A stretch of DNA of 64,000 bases. Source: Centrapalus pauciflorus. Lineage: Eukaryota > Streptophyta > Magnoliopsida > Asterales > Asteraceae. The stretch covers positions 81,349 to 145,348 of the forward strand of contig JAANYP010002373.1 in NCBI GenBank assembly GCA_020465985.1, in the 5' to 3' direction. Under the pieces are notes generated by a model that searched no databases, had not been told where the DNA came from, and was given only the letters and a program-made list of their open reading frames with translations. Positions within the stretch are counted from its first letter, which is position 1, and every line of letters starts with the position of its first letter. Position numbers and translations under genes: made by a program. Below are positions 1 through 10,280 of this stretch, piece after piece.

Positions 1-344
1 TTTTATGATCATCATGAGAGGGAGAAAAGATATAGTTCGGAGACAATTGATGTGTAGTTTGATGACATTGGCAACAACATCTCTAGAAAATTATGACGTC
101 TGCAGAAGATTTAAAGATGAAAGATGATAAGTTGTCTATGATTGATCAAGGGTGAGAATCAAAAGCTATTCATGATTCAAGGGGGAGAGTTTGCTCAAAA
201 GAAAATAGAAGATCAGAGAAAAAGAGATATGAAGTTCAGAGAGAGACAAAGAAGTTCAGAGATAACGAGAAGAAAAGAGAAAAGGATTGAAGTTCCTGAT
301 TTGAACTTGAATAGAAAAATTGCTTTCATCTCTAAGGGAGAGAC
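1..344 (+). other. 3' non-coding tail of a Sirevirus-like copia element, with polypurine tracts
   Basis: The stretch is purine-rich and holds several polypurine-tract (PPT)-like motifs, at about 147-159, 178-189 and, just before the LTR, 334-344. It can be matched by eye along its length to the tail of element E1 (about 28940-29393), including the phrase around 'atgatcatcatgag'. PPTs prime plus-strand DNA synthesis, and multiple PPTs before the 3' LTR are a published trait of Sireviruses. A 73-codon frame here (142-363) looks like chance. The rest of the element lies left of the window. Confidence 0.7.
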
Positions 345-627
345 TGTTAGGAACATATATTAATAGAGTTGAAAATAATTTTATTGTAATAGTTCAGGGG
401 GTATTTTGTAAATACTCAATAATTGTATTTTGTATAAATAGGTCTAGTAGGTACTGTTTGTAAAACTAGTGGAATACGAATTTGTTCAGAATTGTCAAGC
501 AAGAAAGTTGTTCAAGAACCGAATGTAATATTTCTATTCATTTATATAATCATTCAATCTTGTGTGTTCTGATCTTGTTGTTATCAATTGTTAAATGAAT
601 TGCATGTTGATATTGAGTTATCATACA
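345..627 (+). repeat. copia LTR (3' LTR of the element entering at the left edge)
   Basis: It begins TGTTAGGAAC directly after a PPT, carries a TATAAATA box at 433-440, and aligns by eye along its length with the E1 LTR at 29394-29715 (shared 'gtaaatactcaata', the TATA region, 'agaattgtcaag', 'gaattgcat'). The 3' boundary is set only by a terminal CA and could be 623-640. No primer-binding site follows, so it is not the working 5' LTR of element A downstream. Confidence 0.65.
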
Positions 628-638
628 AGAAGAAGTGT

Positions 639-745
639 CTAAGGCATTGTTTGTTTACCTCTTAATGGAATCATTAAGAGGTCATTTTACATTTGAATGA
701 CTTCTTAATGGTTCCATTAAGAAGTAAACAAACAACCCCTAAGGC
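639..745. mobile_element. MITE-like foldback element with 7-bp target duplication
   Basis: A 93-bp core (646-738) has near-perfect terminal inverted repeats: TTGTTTGTTTACcTCTTAATGG on the left pairs with CCATTAAGAAGTAAACAAACAA on the right. It is flanked by the direct repeat CTAAGGC (639-645 and 739-745). Each arm also contains a smaller hairpin (TCTTAATGG against CCATTAAGA), so the whole molecule can fold twice. There is no coding capacity. Size, A+T content and target duplication suit a hAT-like MITE; an 8-bp target duplication with one mismatch is also possible. Confidence 0.75.
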
Positions 746-2236
746 TAATAACGAGAAAAAGGATTTGACTGCCAATATGTCTCAACCAGAATACGATCAT
801 CAAATGCTTAAGTCAGATAAGTCAGACTATGTTTACAAATATGAGTATGTTTTGGCTAAAAGAACGAAATTAAAAGTGGCCAAACTGATCAAACCATAAA
901 TATGTATAAACCGAGAGCATTAAAATATGAAGATGGCTTAGGGTTTACCGATTCTAAAGTCATGGAAGAGATGATCAACAACAGTAAAGACCTTTATTTA
1001 ATGTTGATACCATGAGTCGGGGATTCGGTATGCCCTATAATAATATTTGGCCAGAAGTGTTTGCCGAAGAAGAAGAAAAACAAGCAAAACATGATATAAA
1101 ACAAATTAAATTTGTTTATGACTTGTTAAATTATGATTGTCTTCAAGGAAAATTAGAAAAATCTAATAGAGAAAAGGAATTTGTTGAACCAAAAGAGATT
1201 ATACCTGATCCAACATTGCCAAAACCTCATGAATACTTACCATATACTGTTCTAGAACAACAGGCTTCTGATCTAGAACAGATATTGGAAACCACATCAC
1301 GATCTTTTGAGCAAGAACAAATAGATTTTTCACAGAAAATATCAGATCTTGAAGCCGAAATTGCTCGATTCAATTCCTCTCTAGCTGACACTTCACAACT
1401 AACTGATAAAATTTGTGTCCTTGAGTTAGGCTTGACAGAAACCAAAGAGTTGTTTGACTCAGACAGAAACAATTTTTTAAGAAAATAAAATGAGTTTAAA
1501 GAGGCAAGAAGACTGTTTTAGTTCGGGAACAAAATTTCAAACTCGAGGTTAATTCATTTGAAAAGGAACGAGGTCAGCTTCTAGCCACCATTAAGGGGTT
1601 AGAATCTAATATTGTTTATAATCAAAACTGTTCAAATAAACAAATTTCTGGAATAAACAACTTTAAGGTTACAAATCTATCTCAAGCCCGTGAGTCAAAC
1701 TCTAATCTGCAAAGACAAACCTTTGGTTGATTTTAATTCAAGTACCTGTTATGGATCACATTGGCAACACTTCCAGGAGCGTTCCCGAAAATTCTTGTCG
1801 TTCTTGTAAAAAGGGTAAGAAGAATTCTCAGAAATGGGAATCACACAAAACACTTATTGAATCTAAATCTGCTAACACTAACAAAGATGTGCGATTCATT
1901 TCAGACTACCGAATAAAACCAAAGGGCACAACTCAAAAGACGACATCTAATCTGAAGAATCAAGGAGCAATTACTATTATTTCCAATTCTTCAGTTTCTA
2001 ATGTAATCAAAGACAAACCTGTGGTTGATTTTAATTCAAGTACTACTTTAAATAATTGTGATGTTTTGAATGGTATTAATGTTAAGAAATATTCATTTAA
2101 GCAGTTGTATAAATTGTCCAAAACACCACCCAGTTTGTCTATGCCTACATTGCTAAACTATGCTCCTGTAATCAAACACAAACGTCGTCTCAAACCTAAA
2201 CAAAAGGTTAAAAAGGAACCTAACAGACCTAAATAG
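746..2236 (+). pseudogene. Element A gag remnant (central and C-terminal part, coiled coil)
   Basis: Fragments at about 750-899, 900-1488 and 1727-2236 follow the same layout as the gag of element D on the other strand: a segment around 'LGFTDSKVMEE' corresponds to 'IGFKNPKYLEK' in D, then an acidic linker, then a PxPHxYxP motif opening a long Glu/Gln/Ser-rich coiled coil (about codons 80-158 of the frame starting at 1012). Next comes a basic C-terminal part rich in Lys, Pro and Asn ending at 2236. Capsid domain and zinc knuckle are missing, so the gag start is lost. Frameshifts near 1010 and 1490 and a stop at 897-899 disable it. Gag would form the virus-like particle. Confidence 0.65.
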
Positions 2237-2267
2237 AAGTCTGTCTGAATTCCTAAGGATTCTCTTC

Positions 2268-2523
2268 TTGCTAACAATGACATTAAGTGTACATCGCATA
2301 AGATCTACGGCGGTTCAAGTCTTAAGAACCTTACTGTATACACTAATCAATCATGACCCAAATTTAATACAATTTGGGTACCAAAGGTCACTGAATTGTC
2401 TTGTAGGATTGGCTTCTAATCACCACAGATTAGGACCCGTACTTCACCCAAATGATTTCTGAACACTCAGTTCAGAACCCGATCTTCAATTACCACACAC
2501 ACTGATAGGACTTTTGCTTTCAG
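2268..2523 (+). repeat. gag-protease spacer with degenerate repeats (AGAACCCGATCTTC-like)
   Basis: A non-conserved stretch between gag and protease has repeated units of the form ATCAxxxCAGA(T)xAGGACCCGTxCTTC at about 2407-2445 and 2463-2495. One unit includes a perfect CTAATC/GATTAG stem with a six-base loop. The same unit recurs at the same place in elements D and E1. The residues around 2370 ('FGYQR' in one frame, WVPK-like in another) mark the usual copia gag-pol joint. Confidence 0.5.
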
Positions 2524-2532
2524 GCAAACAAT

Positions 2533-5500
2533 GTGTGGATCCTAGACTCTGGATGCTCACGGCACATGACTTGTCGAAAAGATCTACGGTCCAACTTCAT
2601 GTCATCTCATGGTGGGTCGGTGAAATTCAGCAACAACGATGTTGCTCAAATTCGTGGATGTGAATATGTTGAAATGGAAAATCTAAAAATCACTCAAGTC
2701 TCTTATGTCCAAGGACTTGGCCAAAATCTCTTTAGTATAGGCCAACTTTGGGATAAACGACTTGAGGTATCCTTCAAAGCCACAAGATGCAGCATTCACT
2801 CTCCAACGGGTAAGGAGATTCTTGCCGGTACTCGACGTTCGAATATGTACACTATCGATCTCTCTAAAGTCAAAGTCAACAAGACGATTTTTCTTCTCTG
2901 TAAAGCTTCATCACAACAGTCATGGTTATGGAACAAGAGATTCTCCCATCTGAATTCCAATAACATAACCAAGCTTGCTTCAAACCGTCTCGTAAGAGGT
3001 CTACCGGATCTGAAGTTTGATAAAGAACAACTGTGTGTAGCCTGCGAAAAGAGTAAAATCAAGAAAGCCTCACACAAACCGAAACCGGTTCCAAACACTA
3101 CACAACCCTTGGAGTTAATCCACATGGATTTGTGTGGTCCAATGCGCATTCAGAGCATCAATGCCAAGAAGTATATCTTACTGATGGTCGATGACTACTC
3201 AAGATACACCTGGGTAAAGTTTCTACACACAGAGGACGAGACGCCAGACTTGATTATTTCTTTTCTGAAATTGACTCAAGTTAATCTCCAAATTCAAGCC
3301 CAAGCCATCCGCACGGACAACGAAACTGAGTTCAAAAACAAGGAATTATCAACATTCCTTGATTTTTTGGGTCTAACTCATCAATATTCTGTTACCAAAA
3401 CCCCACAGCAGAACGGTGTTGTGGAACAAAGGAATCGGACTCTGGTTGAAGTAGCACGATCCATGATCACATACTCGAAGCAGCCACTGCATTTTTAGGC
3501 TGAAGCAGTAGACACTGCATGTTACACCCAAAATTGTTCAATCATAAATAAAGGTTTGGTAAAACAGTCGATGAGATTATTAATAAACGTGCACCTAATG
3601 TCAAACACTTTCGTGTATTTGGTTGCAGGTGTTTCATTTTGAACGATAAAGATAATCTCGGTAAGTTCGACGTAAAAGGAAAGGAAGCGATATGTATCGG
3701 ATACTCCAAGAATTCAGCCTCCTACCGGGTGTTCAACAAGAGCACTATGAAAGTTAATGAGAGTGTGAACATCACCTTCGATGATTTAGCTGAGTCCGAT
3801 AATGAATCTGAACAAGTCACTTCAGAACCGGATCCTCATCCACAGTCTGAACCACTTCATAAACCATCTGCATCAACGCCTACCACATCAAACGGACAAG
3901 ATGACCTACACCTAGTCCTTTTATTTAAATTTATATATCCTATCTCTAAGTCTAAGTCCACTTATATATCTGATGCAGATATAAATGAAGTCAGTCAAAG
4001 CTCAGTCAATTCGAATACACCTGAGACCACACCAACTGACTCCACACCACCCTCTCCCAAAATGCCAACCAGAGTTTCTGTCCCTAACCAGAATCCTGAA
4101 GTAATTCTAGAAACCTCTCCATCAACACCGGATCATGCTCCTCAAACGGATGCAATCCACACTAACTCACCAAAATTCGCAGACGATCTTGGACCACTTA
4201 TGCGGAAATGGACTTTATCCCACCCCGAATCTCATATCATTGCGGGATAAGTCCGCTCTGGTTCGAACCAGACGCGTGACAAACGCAGAATGCATGTTCG
4301 CCACATTTCTGAGCAAGATCGAACCCACGACAATCACTGAAGCCTTATGAGATCCAGACTGGGTGAATGCCATGCGTGATGAGCTCCATCAATTCAAACG
4401 TCTACGCATCTAGACGTTAGTTTCATGACCAAAGGATCGAGCCAGACTCGTGGATAAAGGATATCGCCAACAAGAAGGAATCGACTACAATGAAACTTTC
4501 GCCCATGTAGCCAGACTTGAAGCCGTTCGCATCTTCCTGGCATACGCGGCTCACAAAGAATTCACCGTCTATCAAATGGATGTGAAGACGGGGCTTCTCA
4601 ACGGAATTCTTAAATAGGAGGTGTATGTGGACCAACCTGAAGGATTTTTCGATGAGTCTAGACCATCATATGTCTATGCTCTCGACAAAGCCCTTTACAT
4701 TTTGAAACAAGCACCTCGGAATTGTATGACAGTCTCACAGAATTCCTACTCGATTCCAGTTTCTCCAAAGGTACGGTAGATACAACCTTGTTCATACGAC
4801 ATAAATGTAATGACATTAGACTCGTTCAAATTTACGTAGACAACATAATATTTGGTTCTACAAAACCTTCACTTTGGGAAAATTTACAAAACTTATGGAA
4901 TCGAGGTTCGAGATGAGTATGATGGGGAATTGAACTTTTTCCTCGGATTACAACTTAAACAACTTCCTGATGAGATTCTCATAAATCAGTAAAAGTACAT
5001 CCACGATCTCTTAAAGAGATTTAAGATGGAAAACTGCACTTCTATAAAAACTCCCATGTCGATTTCCTCAAAGCCTGATGCTGATCCAATGGGTAAATCC
5101 ACAGGCATCACGGCTTATCGAGGAATGATTCGTTCCTTACTGTACTTAACTGTAAGTAGACCGAATATCATGTCTGCTACATGTTGGGTGCTCGTTTTCA
5201 AGTGGATCCTAAAGAGTCACACATGCCTGCCATTAAGCGAATCTTTCGATATTTAAAAGGCACGCCTGACTTTGGTCTCAGGTATCCGAAAGGAACCACT
5301 TTCAAACTAACTGCTTACTCAGATGCAGATCATACAGGTTGCAAACATGACAGGAAAAGCACATCGGGCCACATCCAGTTCCTCGGAGATAAACTGGTAA
5401 GTTGGGCATCAAAGAAACAATATATTGTTTCTCTGTCCACTACATAAGCCGAATACGTTGCTGCCGCAAGCTGCTGCTCACAACTACTTTGGATGCGCAC

Positions 5501-5776
5501 TCAACTCTGAGATTATGGCTTCAGAGTCATCCGCATTCCAATTTATTGCGACTCCATGAGCGCAATAGCCATTATTGGTACCCTGTACAACACTCTCATA
5601 CTAAACACATTGATATTCGGTACCATTTTATAAAAGACCATGTTGAAGAAGGTACAATAGAATTACACTTCGTGAACACCGAAAATCAGATAGCCAACTT
5701 GTTCACAAAACCGTTGGATGAAAAACGTTTTAATTTTCTGGTGAACAAGTTAGGCATGCTGAATTTATCAACATAA
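2533..5776 (+). pseudogene. Element A pol remnant: protease, integrase, reverse transcriptase, RNase H
   Basis: Protease active site WILDSGCSRHMT is at 2536-2571. The GAG-pre-integrase zinc finger (H at 2948, C-x2-C 'CVACEKSK' near 3038-3060) and the integrase catalytic core follow: IHMDLCGP (about 3118), RTDNETEF (about 3310), NGVVEQRNRT (about 3412). This frame stops at 3496-3498. It resumes with an IN C-terminal region at 3639-4250, RT fragments at 4440-4920 (QMDVKTGLLNG; the YxDD box reads as YVDN near 4838), later RT at 5026-5256 and RNase H at 5181-5776 (DADHTGC, HIDIRYHFI, TKPLD). There are at least eight stops or frameshifts. Copia order is PR-IN-RT-RH, as seen. Non-functional. Confidence 0.85.
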
Positions 5777-6483
5777 ATTAATTTATAATGCAATTTTTTC
5801 AAAGTTTATCTGCTTTCGCGAAAGGCAGGTTTTCTTTTCTTTAATGTTGCATTCTCTACTAATTCAGGTTCTGTGTTTAACTAATGTACTTCTATTCTAT
5901 GTGTTAATTATTTTCTGGCTCATGCTTCATCAGGACGCATCGAGGTAAGTTTCCGAGTGTTTCTTCGTGTTATATTATGCACACTCGGAGGGGGAGAATT
6001 AATTTAATTTTGGTGTGTTTATTTAATTGTGTCTATTTACTAAGATGCATTTTTTTCTAAGTTATAAGGTACTTTATTTTATTTCATTTTTGTTTATAAG
6101 TTTTTTTTGTTTGTTTTAAAGTATTTGTTTGGTGTGTTTTATCTTTTATAATAAAATCAAAAGGGCAAGAATATTTTGTTTATAAGGTTTTTTTTGTTTT
6201 TGTTTTAAAGTATTTTGTTTTGTTTAGTGTGTCTTTTTTAAGAATTTTTTATTTTTTTAGAATTTATTTTATTTTATTTGTTTCAAATTTCTTTTTCATT
6301 TTTTCTTAATTCTGTTTTTTTTTTCAAAACCAGTTTTTTTATTAACAGGGTTGGGGGAATCTGTTTTTTTTTTTTTTTTGAACTCCTATAACCTCCCCCC
6401 CCCCCTATTTCTTCGTTTTCCTCTTCCCCGTCCCTGTTCACCTTCTTCTTCCTCATCAAGAACAAAATCCTTCTAAAAACCCT
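5777..6483 (+). other. Non-coding region after pol of element A: hairpin plus polypurine tract, then T-rich direct repeats
   Basis: A TCCGAGTGT/ACACTCGGA inverted repeat (5952-5960 and 5981-5989) is followed immediately by AGGGGGAGAA (5989-5998), the look of an internal PPT. Beyond this is very T-rich sequence with a roughly 55-bp direct repeat (about 6092-6146 and 6176-6232, containing 'ttgttttaaagtattt') and homopolymer runs of T (6362-6380) and C (about 6394-6406). No ORF is convincing; the frame on the minus strand at 6283-6495 is low-complexity noise. Confidence 0.5.
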
Positions 6484-7543
6484 TATAAATCCCATTCTTT
6501 CATCTATAATCAGAGATTGGAAGTAATTAAAGAGATTTCGTGCTTAAAAGTAAGTTTCATTTACGTTTTTATTCATTAATATACATTTCTCTTTAGAAAA
6601 CCTGCACTTAATCAACTCTGAAATGGGATTTAAAGGTCTGGAAAATGTTTTCTTCGTGGCTAAGCAACTGAAAGGGTTTTTCAAAAACCACTTTTTGATT
6701 TAAAATGTTAAATGTGGAAGTTGTTTATGGGTTGGCAATCAAAGATTTTTTTCTAAGTATAAAATCCCCTTTTACCCAAGAGTTGAAACTCTCGGGCATC
6801 AAAGGAATCTCAAAAATGGGTCAAACTTATCAAAGTGTTTTAGGTTGCCAATTTATACACGAGAGTTGCAACTCTCGTGCATAAAAGTCATCATCATGGT
6901 TCACAAAAATTTACTAAGTATAACTTGCGATTAGAGTTATAACCAAGAGCCCCAACTCTCAGTTAACACCTTATCCACAAGTCATACAAAATGTGGACAC
7001 AACTTAAAATTATTCTGAGTATAAATCGCGGGTGAAGTTATACCTGAGAGTTCCAACTCCCGGGCAAAGCCTTAATCGCGACTTGGCCTCCATTTTCAAT
7101 CTTGCAAATTTTTCTAAGGATAACTCTCGTCCACAATTTCATCCGAGAGTTGCAACTCTCTGATGACACTACATCCGCAAGTTGTGTGAGTTTCCCATCT
7201 TCATACTTCAATTTTTAAATATTACTATCGACCAAAGCTTCATCCGAGAGTTGTGGCAAAATTTTTCTAAGTCTGGAAACCACAGTGTTGAGCTCACTTG
7301 AAAGTTCACTTGTTTAAAGGTTTTAAGTCCTGTCTATAGGTTGTTTCACCTGGATTAATCTGAGTTGGTACTGGTCTTGATGACTTTTGTTCTTCAGATG
7401 AGTTTTCTTACTTAGAACTTATATGTAGAAGCCCATTAACAAATCAGATTCATTCTATCTAATGCCTAAACATGAAACATCTCTGAACAAGTCAAAAATA
7501 TTCTGCAAATACATATCTAACTTTGAACTATCTGACAGGTACA
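6484..7543 (+). promoter_or_regulatory. Leader of the element A pol-distal ORF: TATA-like box and possible intron
   Basis: A TATAAAT box lies at 6484-6490 in a pyrimidine-rich context. A GTAAGT donor-like site is at 6549-6554 ('cttaaaaGTAAGT') and an acceptor-like site ctgacAG ends at 7538, six bases before the ATG at 7544. Element E2 has the closely similar 'ttacAG|GTAACAAATGG' before its own ORF, which supports the acceptor. This is the layout of a separate transcript start with a roughly 1-kb leader intron. The intron is an inference; no transcript evidence is available. Confidence 0.4.
6776..7260. repeat. Array of degenerate palindromes (CGAGAGTTGCAACTCTCG type) in the element A leader
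   Basis: At least six copies of a palindromic unit lie about 70-120 bp apart: near 6777-6796, 6858-6879 (a perfect 22-bp palindrome), 6944-6960, 7043-7063, 7142-7161 and 7233-7242 (half site). Several copies are preceded by a related phrase 'ctaagtataactcgcg'. They look like a decayed tandem array. Palindromic repeats in LTRs are described for Sireviruses; here they sit in the leader of the extra ORF. Confidence 0.65.
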
Positions 7544-8586
7544 ATGGCATCCCAATCTCATTCTGGAGAGAATGTACCTCCCCGCAACCCTCAACACTCT
7601 GACCAAAACCACCAATCCGATGAGGAAATCACCTTAGGCTCAGTTGCACACCCACCCAGAGCCTCAAAGAAAACCTTCTCAAAACAAATGTGGCTTGAAA
7701 TCAAACCCAACAACTTCCTTCTTGACCCTGCCTTTCTAAATAAAATCGAGGAAGATCCAAACCTTCGCCTCTCTAACCGAGTAGGTGAGGAGATTCTGTT
7801 GGACACCGCATATCATATGCCCTAACTAGCCGTCCTAGACCCCGCCAACCCCAAGTTTACCTGCAACAATTCTGGAATACACTCACCTACCACCCTGATT
7901 CTGAAAACGAACACATCTCTGGAGACATAGAAGATCAATCAACAGAAATCCCCTTCCAGAAATTTCGACATATCCTGCAGCTCCCTCGTTGTAGAGATTT
8001 TCCTGGCCGTCCCGAATACGACGAAGAATTATCTGAAGAGCAAATCGGCCATGAGATTCAACAACTAGGGTACGATAAACCCCTAGATAATGTTTCTCAA
8101 TTCTACCGATGGAAATTATTATGCACATGGTACTATATGTAGTCAATCCTTGATCGATGCCTCACCGTCAAAGCCACTGGTGCTGACCGAGCAAGCCTCA
8201 GAATTCTCTGTATCTTCCACAACATAGCCTAAAACCGCCACCGTAACTATGCCTGGACGCTATGGAATGAATTGATTGAAGTTATTTAGGCCAAAGGGAC
8301 TCGAAGAGCCAGAAAGTTTGTCCCCGCTCAACGATTTCTGCATCTGATTATATCACACTGCATGACAAAGATTTAAGAAGTCAGATGCCAAGACCACGAA
8401 ATGGCAACCAGAGACTTCCAGATTAAGTATTTCCATGATCTGATCGCCCCTCCCGAGATTCCTGTCCGACCTTTAATAGAAGAGCTTCTCGCTTTTGCCA
8501 ATCAAGAATCCCAGGCTATTAGGGAGTTCAGAGAGAGAGTCGCTCCAATGGCCCAGCCTGCACCGGCTAACCCTGCCCAAGGAGGT
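7544..8586 (+). pseudogene. Element A pol-distal ORF (env-position protein), broken and 3'-truncated
   Basis: From ATG 7544 a Ser/Pro/Gln-rich N-terminus of about 93 codons runs to a frame break near 7820. In the shifted frame the conserved module follows: YLQQFW (about 7859-7876), an acidic strand-rich part, LGYDKPL (about 8068), a helical part with CTWYYM, then DRCLTVKATG and, near 8317-8355, FVPAQRFLHLII. Stops occur at 8140, 8228, 8287 and 8374. The same order is seen in E2 (YLHQFW, RCMTSKHTG, FVPLQRFIQILI) and more distantly in C, B and the gypsy element F. It resembles the plant 'putative transposon protein' family (Pfam Transposase_32, from memory). No signal peptide or membrane segment is evident, so 'env-like' is positional only. 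It ends at the junction with the minus-strand fragment at 8586. Confidence 0.65.
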
Positions 8587-9830
8587 TTTTTCGTTGTTAG
8601 ATGACACAAGAGGGATTTTGGTAGGACGAGAAACTGTTGGCTCTTTTAAATGATCTTTTAATCGTTGAGAAACCATGTCAAATTTTTCTCTGTAGACAGT
8701 TAATTCTACAGATTGTTGAAAACTTTGATTTACCAATTTTTCCTCACTCTTAAGAAGAGCTTCTTGAAAATCAAGAGCATTCTTTTGAGTTGACTTTAAT
8801 TCCTTTTCTAACACTTAAATTATATGTTGAAGAACTTTTGTAGGAATGTAAAGGTGAGGGATTGGTTTTACAGGTTCTGCTTTCATTTCAGCTTCAGAAT
8901 AACTAGACAAGAAGTCTTCCTCTAGAGTGGGTACTCTATAAGGATAACTCTCGTTTAGTTCTTCATATTTAATAGATATTTCTTTTTTTTTCAGTGCGTT
9001 TCTCATCCTCTTGGGTTAAAACTTCTTTCGATGACTCAAAAAAGAATGATTTAAGCCCAGCACCCATGTAATTCATGTCATAAAATAGAGGTAAAACTTT
9101 TTGAGTCTTTTCCAAATACTTAGGATTTTTAAAACCAATTCCTTGTCTAGAATGGTAAAACATAGTCTCTTTGGGCTGGTTTAAATGAATAGTTTGTTCA
9201 GTTTGACCCCGTTTTAAAAAAATTCATCATCAAGGGTCTTTATTCGAGAGTACAAACTTATTCTTTCTTCTTCTTTCATTTTGTTTTTTTCTAAGCTGTC
9301 TATGTTTTCCATACTTACCGTCTCTAATTGTTTTGATAGAACATATATTTCTTCTTTTAATGAGAGCTTTTCATCAGATAACCTATCCATACAAGATTCT
9401 TGGTACGTATTCCTCTCCTGAACTTCTACCTTTTCAATTAGCATCTGTTTTATCACATTATGATTAGTTAGCCACTTTGATTGATATAACTCAGATGACT
9501 CTTTTAATGTTTGGGCTAGATGTTCAGCCTGCACACACTTTTTTGTTTCAGCATTTAACCTAGCTTCTAAATCAAGTATATGTGTGTGCAATTTACATTC
9601 ACTATGTACAGATAAATTATTTACATGCTTTGGAATGTAAAAGGAATGTACCTCTCGTGCCTCAGAATTGCGGTGTCTCCCCCTCAGCAGCAGTGTCTGA
9701 ATCTGAATCGGTTGATGTAGCATAGTTATCCAATCCCAGACGATCCGCCATGTAACAATTCTTGCCTTTGTCGTCCTCGTCATCAGTATCCTCTGCATCC
9801 CAATAATCTTCTTGGGCAACCAGAGCCATA
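8587..9830 (-). pseudogene. Second, partial copy of element D gag (about 1.24 kb)
   Basis: This segment repeats, in the same orientation, the gag middle at about 11029-12331 of element D: the coiled-coil text beginning MLEKELKSTQK, the FYDMNYMGAGLKSFFFESSKEVLTQ region, and the VHSFYIPKHVNNLSVHSECK region are all present twice. The copy lacks roughly 57 bp present in D around 12113-12170, which shifts its frame. It also has further indels and stops (8815, 9164-9213). It starts against truncated element A and ends against the truncated protease of D, so both ends are rearrangement joints and not LTR borders. Confidence 0.8.
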
Positions 9831-10052
9831 CTAAACATCCTTGATGAATTGATTATTTAAGACTAAATCCCCGTATCCTTTTATGTGAGGTTGGTGACTG
9901 TTCCCGAATTTTACCGTCCCACAGTATTGTTCAACTATGTTGGACAGCAATTCGCTTCTCGGGGTCATGTGCTTCGAGCAACCAGAATCCGTATACCAGA
10001 TGGATTTTTCCTGAAAAACTAATAAATACATATAATGAAAATCTATAAGCAT
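9831..10052 (-). pseudogene. Element D protease fragment
   Basis: The frame holds WYTDSGCSKHMT, the copia aspartic-protease active site with Asp in DSG, followed by a FGNSHQPHIKGYGDL segment (the usual strand before the GAG-pre-integrase domain). It breaks at 9831 against the duplicated gag copy, so the protease is about half its normal length and nothing of integrase follows. A polyprotein protease would mature gag and pol inside the particle. Confidence 0.75.
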
Positions 10053-10109
10053 TCAAACAGATCCATCTTATATTGACAATCAAACAGCGTTCTGAACCGA
10101 GATGTTCTA

Positions 10110-10280
10110 AAAACATGATGAATTTAGACCGGGTCCTGAGCTGTGTGCACAGAAGCCAAACGTGTCAGTTTTAGCACAACCGACAAGCAGAAGAACGGGT
10201 CCTAGCCTATGATAACTAGGAGCCAATTCATTGAAGTACGGGTCTCGATCTGTAGTAACCAAGAACCATCTGCATTATGA
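10110..10280 (-). repeat. Element D gag-protease spacer with repeated ACCCGTTCTTC units
   Basis: On the minus strand the units read GGCTCCTAGTTATCATAGG..AGGACCCGTTCTTC and CAGCTCAGGACCCGGTCTA, and there is one more near 10235-10260. One unit carries a CCTAG/CTAGG stem. Position and sequence match the spacers of element A (2268-2523) and E1 (about 27040-27270). Confidence 0.5.

Larger units (their letters stand above)
746..8586 (+). mobile_element. Element A: truncated, decayed Ty1/copia (Sirevirus-like) element with a pol-distal ORF
   Basis: Gene order is partial gag (coiled coil), gag-PR spacer, protease, integrase, reverse transcriptase, RNase H, long leader, pol-distal ORF: copia order plus an extra downstream ORF as in Sireviruses. 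The 5' LTR, PBS and gag N-terminus are absent; the MITE and an unrelated LTR stand where they should be. The 3' end is lost at about 8586, where the sequence switches abruptly to a minus-strand gag fragment. Many stops and frameshifts show it cannot be autonomous. Confidence 0.8.

Noticed and set aside
6283..6495. Minus-strand ORF of 70 codons (Lys/Glu-rich)
   Set aside because: It is produced by poly-T and poly-C runs in a leader; no start context and no similarity.
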